This document shows, one piece after another, positions 56,801 to 64,000 of a DNA stretch of 64,000 bases (positions are counted from its first letter, which is position 1; every line of letters starts with the position of its first letter). Made by a program: the position numbers and the translations under genes. This DNA comes from Siphonodentalium dalli (taxonomy: Eukaryota; Mollusca; Scaphopoda; Gadilida; Siphonodentaliidae), in assembly GCA_032622095.1 (NCBI GenBank), contig CP136069.1:190019122-190083121 (forward strand), given 5' to 3'. The notes beneath the pieces are model-generated. The model ran no database searches. It saw only the letters and a list, made by a program, of their open reading frames with translations, and was not told the origin of the DNA.

Positions 56801-59800
56801 ACATGCAATACCGGCATTTCTCAGCGACAATATTTCCAGGCCAAGGAGGGTTTGATTGAAATAAGTTTCAATTGCTCATCATGCCGACTACAAGACACGT
56901 CAGCCTTTTCGACAGCTCCGTCCAATGCGTCCATAGCTGCATCAATGCTTCAAGAAGAAAGGTAGATATTCAATTTGTAAATGCGATCGTTTTATATACA
57001 GCTCGTTTCTTTATCGCGATTCCGTTCAATTTTAAAATTGTACCTGTATTCTTCAAATTAAAATCTATACTTATATGTGAATTTCAGTGGAACTTCATCA
57101 TCAATCAACTCCATTGACGGCACGATCCACGATTTAGTTGGTCTACTGGAAGAGCAACCGATGGACACCAACGACGATTCGACGACCACTACCGCGACCA
57201 GTATCGTCGTCGACCCGACACCAACAACAAGCGACGATAACATTGACGATGCCACCAACGACAATAGCGACGATGATATTAGAGACGACGACAACGACAT
57301 TTCTGTATCCATCAACCAACTTCTAGTCAGCTTTAACATAGAACGAGAATTCAACGACAACCCAGAGACTATCGACACGACTATCATCAACGACGACGAC
57401 AGACTTCCCGACGAAGATATCTGCGACGAGCCGATCATCTACAACATTGCAAAATGGCATGTGCTATCTTTTTCTAAAAAAAATAAAAATAAAAAAAAAT
57501 ACTTTATTATATATCAATTATGTACAGTAGTGTATAATGTGTTTTTCTATTTTCAGCTGCTTGGCAAGCCGTCCGTTCCGTTTTTCCTGGGAAGGACATT
57601 AAGGGCTGTGTATTCCATTGGTCGCAGGCTGTATTCAGAAAGGTTGCCGACGTCGGACTGGCCATGGCGTATAGGAAGGACAAACCAACACAGCAATACA
57701 TCCGACAGTTCATGGCGCTGCCATTCCTGCCATCATCGCATATCCGGCCAACATTTGACAGCATCGAAGCACAGGCCAATTCCACGAAGCTAAAAGAGTT
57801 TGTGACGTATGTCAAGAATCAATGGATAGAGAGCGATCGATTCACAATACCAGAATGGTGTGTATTCGAACACACCGTTCGAACAAACAACCACATAGAA
57901 GTCAGGGATCTCGAGACAGACGTGAGAAAGAAATACACAGAAATAGATACAAAGATCAGCGACCTATGGGCAAAATACAGAGAAGAGGACATCAGAACAT
58001 CGGAATTTCTACAAGAAGTGACCAAGATCTACAGAATCGGCAAGGCAAAGAAATAAGAAGACAAGATGACAACAAGACAAGAAGAAGACAAGACTATTAG
58101 TTGATTTTTTATGTTTCAAATAAAGAATGCCGTTATAAATGTATTTTAAATTTTTTGTTTGTATTTCTGTTACACCTTATGTTATATCAGCTTGTGTAAA
58201 TATGTTTCATCCATTCTAATAAAATATGTCATTACTAAAATGAGTTAATCAAGACCCTATAATCTCTCTAATTAGTTGTTATTGTTACAACAAAGAATAA
58301 GTGCGCACACAAGCTTAGTCCCACATAAGCCGTAATCCCCAAGCCATAATTAGTTAGATCAAACGACTGGCCGAATCTTCCCCGCCGAATCTTCCCTGCC
58401 GAATCTTCCCTCCACCGAAAAATACCTCGCCGAATCTTCCCGCCGCCGAATCTTCCCGTTCCCATGAACATAGTGCGTATCCTTCTGAAAGCAGCAATCT
58501 GCGAAAGCGGTCATGTTGACCTAACTGCAACAGAACAAGAGAGAGGAGTGCGGGAGTCGCACCGAAAGTTGGTAGCACTCGGAATCCCCAGCCAGTTAGG
58601 CAGTTACCCATCCTATGACTAACCGAGTTAGATGTTGCTCAACTTCGGTGATCACATAGAGCGTCTAACGACTGAGACCAAGAGATCTAGACCTCTTGTG
58701 CAGAGAAGTCATCGGAATTCTATATTTACACCACAAACTCGACACTAGGATGCATCCAGTTCACTGCCAAAGCAGTCCGGTCTGGGACAACACATTGTGG
58801 TCTGGTATCACAACCCCTCCTTGGATACTAGTACATGTACCGTACATGTACATGTCATGTAGGTCCAAAGCGGCTGGTCATTTGTTTGAAAATCTCTGAT
58901 GTGGTCTGATCATTTGTTTGAAAATCTCTGATGTGCTGTGAAATGTGCATCCATTGTCCAGATTGACTTTGCACAATGATGTACATGTACTCAGTAAACA
59001 TTCAGGTTCTGTTCACAGTCAAACACATGTAACCTCCACATGTGCTAGAATGTAGAGCTTCTCCCTCGCTACCCTAACGCGCCATACCTAGACTATACTG
59101 GCACATACACATATTCTTAAAATAAGTGTCCTCTTTAACACAGTCCTCAGCTGTTAACAATGTGGTCATAACATTAATGCAATGTGGTCATCACATTAAA
59201 AACGTGCTGAGTGTACGTTATGACCACGTTGAAATTCAGTGGACCTCATTGAAGTTCAATGCGGACCGTGTTGAAGTTTAATGCGTTGCCTTGGCAGTCA
59301 ATGAGGTCACGCAATGTCAGCGCTGAATTGCTTTAGCCCTTTTTATGTTTACCCATACCATAGTATGGTAAACATAGTGTCGTTGTCCGGATTGACCACT
59401 CGTCGTTAGTCCGTCCGTCCGTCTGTCTGTCTGTCTGTAGACACTTTACGCATGGTGCGATAACTCGAACAGTTTATATCTGATCGGAACCAAATTTTGT
59501 ATATGAATTTATCAGCACCAAATACAGATCGAGTTCGAATATGGGTTTGATCCGAGTTTTTTTTACGGAGTTATGGCCCTTTTTCAACTTAGAATTCATG
59601 CATGCTGCCATAACTCAAAAAAAAATTATCTGACCGTAACCAAATTTGGTATGTGAGTTGCTGAGCCCAAAATACATATCGAGTTCGAATATGGGTTTGA
59701 TATGATATTTTTTAATGGAGTTATGGCCCTTTGACATAGAATTCATGAATGCTTCGATAAATCTACAATTTTTCCACTGATAGGAACCAAATTTTGTATA

Positions 59801-62800
59801 TGAGTTTCTCAACTCAAAATACAGATCGAGTTCGAATATGGGTTTGATCCAGTACTTTTTAATGGGGTTATGGCCCTTTGATTATTTTATTCATCACTAA
59901 AATATATCAAAGATACACAGGTGGCACTAGTGCTGGGCGGTTTCCCGATTAATCGTCAATACCCGGTTAATATTTCAATATCGTCAGTAATATCGTCTAA
60001 ACTAAAATAATCGTAATATCGTCGGCAATTAGAGGGTGCCAGACCATCATAAGCGTATACAAACAAATAGTTTAACTCAAGCCTAAATCGAGTTATTTAA
60101 GTTTTAAATTCCAACTAAATCCCCGTGTCCTGACTTTTTCAATATAAATCATAGTAAACAATGTTTAGGACGACTAACAAAATTAGGGGGATATGAAAAC
60201 CCCGAATACGTCCCCCCTTTCGCTCACAATATTACACAAACGCTCCGACTGTCACTTCCCTGCGTACTTTTTATTACAAGAGAATTCACCAAATGAATTG
60301 ACGACTGATCGGGTGATAGATCAATATGAATGTCAGTTTTGCCATGTCTCTTCCTTCAGTACAATGATGCACATGCACCATCAATCAAAATAGTAAATGA
60401 GCTAAGATACCGCCCCCTTCTCGTCTAGAAGAAACCACTCACGGCGATTGGTTAAAACCAATATTATAGAATTAGGGCTTCAAACCCGCCCAAAATACAT
60501 GGTGTCCTTGCTTGGCCGAATTCCAAAAGTTATATACTACGTGTGTGTGGACTTCGCTAAAATTTGTCTTGACGGTAAACCATATTCCATTTGTCAAGCG
60601 ATGCAAGTGTCATCGGGAACAACATATGTATTTGCTCAACATAGTTGAATATACCGAGTTAGAAAAGGATACTGTATAGTATAGAACACTTTTAGTTTTG
60701 GCATAGACTAGATAATGGTTTTATTAATTATCGGTATATACCAGAATTTGTCAAGTCACTGGAAAGAAATTGTCCGAATAGCGGAATTTAACCGGTGAAT
60801 TTACTTTTCATTCCGAATATCGATCGAGCATGAGGTTGTCACTGGTTGAAAGGTTGTGTACAGGTATGTTATTACTGACGTCAACTTGTCAAAATTAATG
60901 ACAATGATGTGATTCTAGAGAACAGTGAGAAATTGTTTAAGTTACTAGTATCTGATGTTTTAAAAAACCGCGATTATATCGTTAACCGCGGTTTTAATTT
61001 CCAAAAATCGCGGTTTTTATTTTCGTTAATATCGTCCAGCCCTAGGTGGCACTGTCTAGATAATATCTAATAAATCAGTTTCACAATGCTATGGAGACAA
61101 GAGATACTATCCAGTTACAATGCCATGAAGTTCTCTCTCTCTCTTGTACTGGTATTGAGTTAATTAACTACTAGGAGTTGTGTTGGCTATATCAGATATA
61201 CTTTATACTCTATAAGTATCTCTGGCCATATCATAGGTGGAATGTTTATATTTTATATTCATGGTTATTTAAATTTCACCTTAAAGGCATAATCTGGTTT
61301 CATTGTTTAATAGCATTACCATTGGAATTTTGTTGGTTGCATGGGAATACAACTTTGGTTTTCAAACTTTAAAAAAGGAGAGCTCTGTATCAGTCTATGG
61401 GAACAAAATAATTGTTCATAACACTCTTAGAACTGTAGGTCTAGTTTGTTTTATCTATATATTAATCAAAAGCTTTTTCGACATTGATTTCAATTGATTA
61501 CAAATGTGAATTGAAATATTAAAGGGGCACACCAGGTTTGATGTATTTTTCCTGTACTCTGCATGAGATAAAACTGTTTATGTGTACCTATACCATAGTA
61601 TGGTACACATAGTGTCAATGTCCAGATTGACCACTCATCTGTCCGTCCGTCTCTATCTGTCTGTCAGTTCGTAGACACTTTAGGCATAATGTGATAACTC
61701 TATTTTTCTATTATTTCTATTTGATCGGAACCAAATTTTGTGTATAGGTTTCTCATCTCAAAATACAGTTCGAGTTTGAATATGAGTTCGATCCGATTTA
61801 TCTTAAAGCAGTTATGACCCTTCTTTCTTTTTTTTAAATTTTAAATTTTGATTTTTCATATTTTTTTAGATTGAATTTCCTCGCTCAATTTAACATAAAA
61901 AATATTTTAAAACTTTTATAATAATAAAAAAAATTATTGAGTTAAAAAAAAAAATTTAGTTGCATGTAATATAATGATATCAATAAATTGCCATGTGAAC
62001 ATCCAATATCCAGAGCACATGCGAATACCTTTAATAGAAGTCATTCCAAGTGAAATATGTTATTAATTGAGTGATGACATATGTTACATAGCTCTAGGGG
62101 GTGGTTGTATGAAGGTAAAGATGAACCTGCTGGCTGGATAATTGTTTGTCCTATCTGTCAAATTGATTAATGGCTAAACAATTGGATCTCACAATGAGAG
62201 GTCCTTGGTTGAATAGGGACAGAGTTATGAGATTTAAAACGACTCCTCCCCCACCCCAATTACCTTAACCTCTTCTTAAGACAAATTATTTGAGCTTTTG
62301 ATTTTAAGTTAGGTACTGATATGTGTATCACTGTGATCATATCTTTGACCAATTATCAGTTATAGCTAATCGCTATCGCCAAGGTATGGGTTAAACATCT
62401 GCCGATCGTGATCGGCCTCTCGTTGTAGTATCTTTTAATTTTGTTTTATTTACGTTCACATTTGAATAATTTTGTGTTATTTTCCAACTCCTAGTCTCCT
62501 TTCGGATGCCGTTCAATATGATGTTGGAAAAATATCAAATATCACCCTCTGGGGACCTCATTCTGCATGGCCTCATCTGCTATGGGAGACATACCCGGTA
62601 GACTGAGATTGAAGTTCCCAAATGGTGAATATTTTGATGTACACCCATTGGGAACCTCGATAATGCAATGTGGATATAGAGAAACTAAACTAAACAAGAT
62701 ATAGAATCTATGTGAAGAATTTTCTATATAAATTTGAAAATAAAGAAACTTTCGAGAGAAGATGAGGCCTAAGCAGAATGAGGTCCCCCAGAGGGTGAAT

Positions 62801-63189
62801 TTAGGGACGTTATCCTGCATAGTCCCCAGAGGGTGAATTTAATGATGCTAGCCCGCTATGCAGGATAGCGTATCTAAATTCACCCTCTGGGGACCTCATT
62901 CTGCAAATGACACACTAAACTCAGACTTGATGCCAGGTAGGAATGGTTAATATAAAAAAAATTGTTAGCGACTATATAACACCGTGATTCAAGCTGGATG
63001 GAATGTAAAAGGCCTTGATATTTAACTAAGGCTTTATTACATCCTTTAAAATCACAATTTATTTTCTATGAATTTCAGAAGGAAACCCCCTCTGATCAGC
63101 AGCTCCATCTGTCGGCATTACAAGGAAACCTCGAACTGCTACGTAGAGTTCTCGACAGTGGGAGGGTGCATGTTGACTGCAGAGACAAG
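53799..63189 (+). CDS. ANKRD29: ANKRD29-like ankyrin-repeat protein, 5' end only
   Basis: Coding segments 53799-53810 (MSLK, donor gtaatt) and 63079-63189 join in phase 0 to give 41 residues: MSLK then KETPSDQQLHLSALQG, NLELLRRVLDSGRVHV and DCRDK. The start resembles vertebrate ANKRD29, which begins with a similar S-(L/F)-KKETP block followed by GNL-x-LL-x-x-LL-SGRV-DCRD. The second exon covers most of one ankyrin repeat: the A-x-x-GNLELLRRVLDSG helices and the HVDCRDK turn into the next repeat. ANKRD29 is a protein of ankyrin repeats with no well-established function. The donor gttggt at 63190 leads out of the window, so the rest is not visible. Intron 1 is 9.3 kb and holds the Mutator-like nest. 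The pairing of the two exons is inferred from phase and homology, not from a transcript. Confidence 0.75.
54021..54190 (-). repeat. 5S rRNA-derived SINE, left copy
   Basis: On the minus strand, GTCACCAAAATTAAGCAACA, GTTAGTCCTTGGATGGGTGA and CTGGGTGTTGCC follow in the order of 5S rRNA (GATCACCGAAGTTAAGCAAC, GTTAGTACTTGGATGGG, CGGGTGCTGTAGG). The 5S-like part covers about 54075-54165, and a tail with ACTCTACACCTCTCTCTCTC follows. It is a SINE3-type element, not a working 5S gene. It has the same orientation as the copy at 58526. Confidence 0.8.
54632..56296. mobile_element. hAT-like element E inside the MULE
   Basis: TAGGCTTGCCGCGATTTTCG at the left is inverted as AAAATCGCGGCAAGCCTA at the right, with an exact 8-bp duplication TTTATGAT (54624-54631 and 56297-56304). 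Subterminal AATCGATTAATCGG motifs occur at both ends. No transposase. It contains element F. Confidence 0.94.
55326..56097. mobile_element. Element F with TA borders, nested in hAT E
   Basis: CTCTAGTGATCCGAATAA is a perfect 18-bp inverted terminal repeat, with TA at both borders, followed inside by AATAGTAGGGG motifs at both ends. 772 bp. TA borders fit Tc1/mariner-type insertion. A 128-aa minus-strand ORF (55854-55468) contains GCYVLIRKGHHTLP and many S/T residues; I do not recognise it. Confidence 0.82.
56678..58056 (+). pseudogene. MULE transposase relic with N-terminal PHD-like finger
   Basis: Segment 1 (56678-56961) starts MPSYNLRQNQLIDYPC and has a zinc-finger pattern C-x2-C, C-x2-C-GKWQHR-x-C, then C-x2-C, like a PHD finger. 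It joins in frame through gtagat...atttcag to segment 2 (from 57088), an acidic linker rich in D, N, T and S. Segment 3 (57557-58056) is the C-terminal half of a MULE transposase: AWQAVRSVFPGKDIKGCVFH, WSQAVFRKV, MALPFLP, VRTNNHIE and a Lys-rich end. The usual N-terminal catalytic part with the first two Asp residues is absent. The boundary from segment 2 to 3 lacks an in-frame GT donor. So this looks like a deleted or dying copy rather than an active enzyme. AATAAA signals follow at about 58121 and 58220. Confidence 0.75.
58526..58710 (-). repeat. 5S rRNA-derived SINE, right copy
   Basis: On the minus strand it reads GATCACCGAAGTTGAGCAAC, then CGGTTAGTCATAGGATGGGT, then GGGGATTCCGAGTGCTACCA, closely parallel to the A-box, intermediate element and C-box part of 5S rRNA. 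The tail GACTCCCGCACTCCTCTCTC matches the left copy's tail. 5S-like part about 58565-58655. Confidence 0.85.
58711..59345. other. ANKRD29-like intron 1: no gene recognised
   Basis: Contains GTACATGTAC-rich sequence at about 58830-58860 and a short internal repeat of AATGTGGTCATAACATTAA and TTGAAGTTCAATGCGG at 59158-59285. Nothing is coding. Confidence 0.5.
59346..59885. repeat. Dispersed repeat with GTCCGTCTGTCTGT microsatellite
   Basis: It starts ACCATAGTATGGTAAACATA, followed by GTCCGTCCGTCCGTCTGTCT (about 59410-59438). Three units follow with GATCGAGTTCGAATATGGGT, TTATGGCCCTTTTTCAACTT and CGGAACCAAATTTTGTATAT at a period of about 165 bp. A second copy is at 61583-61830. Confidence 0.85.
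59928..61044. mobile_element. hAT-like element G (TAGTGCTGGGCGG ends)
   Basis: TAGTGCTGGGCGGTTTCCCG at the left is inverted relative to AATATCGTCCAGCCCTA at the right. An exact 8-bp duplication GGTGGCAC flanks it (59920-59927 and 61045-61052). Inside are AATATCGTC motifs near both ends. 1117 bp, no transposase. Truncated left ends of related type lie at 19563 and 21934. Confidence 0.94.
61583..61830. repeat. Second copy of the 59346 dispersed repeat
   Basis: ACCATAGTATGGTACACATA, GTCCAGATTGACCACTCATC, CTGTCCGTCCGTCTC and one unit with TCGGAACCAAATTTTGTGTA. It is in the same orientation as the copy at 59346. Confidence 0.8.
61831..62535. other. ANKRD29-like intron 1: no feature recognised
   Basis: A/T-runs to about 61960, then ordinary intronic sequence without an ORF or bounded repeat. 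Confidence 0.5.
62773..62904. mobile_element. Third copy of the GCAGAATGAGGTCCC hairpin MITE
   Basis: GCAGAATGAGGTCCCCCAGA is inverted as CTCTGGGGACCTCATTCTGC. It carries a partial internal duplication of CCCAGAGGGTGAATTTA at about 62821, and a half copy (CACCCTCTGGGGACCTCATT) lies at 62543-62562. Confidence 0.82.
63079..63189 (+). CDS. ANKRD29: ANKRD29-like exon 2 (ankyrin repeat)
   Basis: Acceptor tgaatttcag, 37 codons in phase 0, donor gttggt. It encodes KETPSDQQLHLSALQGNLEL, LRRVLDSGRVHVDCRDK: one ankyrin repeat and the turn into the next. It shows no stop or shift. Confidence 0.88.
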
Positions 63190-63349
63190 GTTGGTGACTT
63201 TAATATAATTAATAACGGTTAAACATATCATAGTTTCTATTCATTCCAGAGGCTCAGATGCAGCCCATTTGAGTGGAATGTTTGTCCTTTTCCATTTTCT
63301 TGAAGAAAAAAGTCTATCTGGCACCTTAACTCTTTCTATACTAAATACT

Positions 63350-63880
63350 CATCGGGAAGTCGGTAGCCGAGAGGTAGCGTACTGGTCTCTTGTGCTGTTC
63401 GGGGAAGATTCGGTCCAGGGCAGATTCGGCAGGGAAGATTCGGCCCATGGTTTGGACCGATTCTTCTCACCTAAAAATGTTTTTATCAGTAGGATATTTG
63501 GATGTTTATATATATTTTTCTTTTGTATGTTATTTTTTATTATTATAATAAAGCATTTAAAATTTGGATTAAAGTGTATAAAAGGGTATCATTGCTCTAG
63601 TTTATATTATATATCTTGATCTTATGATTTGATTTAATAGCCCGTCCCAAATCAAAGGCAATTAACATAAAAGGCCATCCAATAACACCCACGCTACCTA
63701 ATTACCCGAATTGAATAGGGGCCGAATCGCCCCTGCGGAATCAGCCCTGGACCGAAAAAGACCAAGCCCGAAATCTTCCCTGGGCCGAATCATCCCGCTC
63801 CCTCTTGTGCTAGCTGACCGTGGATCGCAACCTGGTCAGGGAATTCTGTCACAAATCAGCTAAAAATCCTTATTCGAGAT
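63350..63880 (+). repeat. tRNA-like SINE split by a MULE MITE
   Basis: Left part 63359-63396 carries GGTAGCCGAGAGGTAGCGTA (A-box-like); right part 63802-63880 carries CGTGGATCGCAACCTGG (B-box-like). Removing 63397-63801 and one copy of the duplication restores a tRNA-like spacing of about 50 bp between boxes. The SINE is therefore older than the MITE. Confidence 0.65.
63397..63801. mobile_element. Small Mutator-like MITE, relative of the 54295 MULE
   Basis: The left end GTTCGGGGAAGATTCGG and right end CCGAATCATCCCGCTCC are inverted. Tandem GGGAAGATTCGGC-type units lie inside both ends, as in the MULE at 54295-58462. The 10-bp duplication CTCTTGTGCT is exact (63387-63396 and 63802-63811). 405 bp, non-coding; the 116-aa ORF across it is accidental. 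Confidence 0.92.
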
Positions 63881-64000
63881 CACTGAATAAAGATCCGAAT
63901 GCAAAATGCTGACTACCCCTCCCCCGCCCATTACAACATTTGTCAAGGTATGTTGTGATGGTGCGGTACGCTGTCCGATCGGGTGTCAGCCTTCTTAATT

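Larger units (their letters stand above)
54295..58462 (+). mobile_element. Mutator-like element (MULE) in ANKRD29-like intron 1
   Basis: The ends are built from short tandem GGGAAGATTCGGC units: three direct units at the left (54302-54341) then one inverted (GGCCGAATCTTCC), and five to six GCCGAATCTTCCC units at the right (58371-58462). It encodes a spliced, partial MULE transposase (56678-58056). A hAT element (54632-56296) is inserted near its left end. A clear target duplication is not visible (flanks CATGGAAGG and CATGAACAT). After removing the hAT insertion the unit is about 2.5 kb. Confidence 0.85.

Noticed and set aside
58565-58655. Functional 5S rRNA gene
   Set aside because: Similarity covers only the internal promoter part, with many substitutions, and it continues into a non-5S tail shared with another copy; it is a SINE head.

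Overview
This is a eukaryotic genomic window. It is AT-rich and intron-rich, with very little coding sequence and many transposon remnants. Two host genes can be read, both on the + strand. The first is a complete RPS21 (ribosomal protein eS21), whose six exons at about 10689-40225 encode 83 aa. The second is the 5' end of an ANKRD29-like ankyrin-repeat gene, with a four-codon first exon at 53799-53810, a second exon at 63079-63189, and the rest beyond the window. The RPS21 protein, the dispersed repeats around CATGGCCGCC and GTCCGTCCGT, and the 5S- and tRNA-derived SINEs suggest a marine invertebrate. A lophotrochozoan such as a bivalve mollusc is most likely, but this is inference from repeat style, not proof.

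Layout. 1-957 is a 35-bp tandem array cut by the window edge. 958-5303 holds dispersed repeats and a tRNA-derived SINE. 5304-10638 is a 5.3-kb non-coding DNA transposon with an 8-bp target duplication; it ends about 50 bp upstream of the inferred RPS21 start site and itself contains a 1.26-kb hAT-like insertion. RPS21 then spreads over 29.5 kb because its introns hold at least five hAT-type elements with exact 8-bp duplications, a piggyBac-like MITE, other MITEs, tandem repeat ladders and a 32-copy 38-bp array. Between the genes (40.2-53.5 kb) lie a 22-bp array open in all three forward frames, a broken Tc1-like DD34E transposon, a second Tc1-like element with long inverted arms around a MADF-like ORF, several foldback elements, and a perfect 56-bp hairpin.

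Intron 1 of the ANKRD29-like gene (53811-63078) contains a Mutator-like element (54295-58462). It encodes a PHD-like finger, an acidic linker and the C-terminal half of a MULE transposase. A hAT element sits inside it, with a third element inside that, and two 5S rRNA-derived SINEs flank it. A small relative of the Mutator-like element split a tRNA-like SINE in intron 2 (63397-63801).

No bacterial, viral, CRISPR or operon features were seen. The gene content is ordinary. The most interesting part is the transposon architecture: element boundaries proven by target duplications, multi-level nesting, and one large element abutting a housekeeping promoter.
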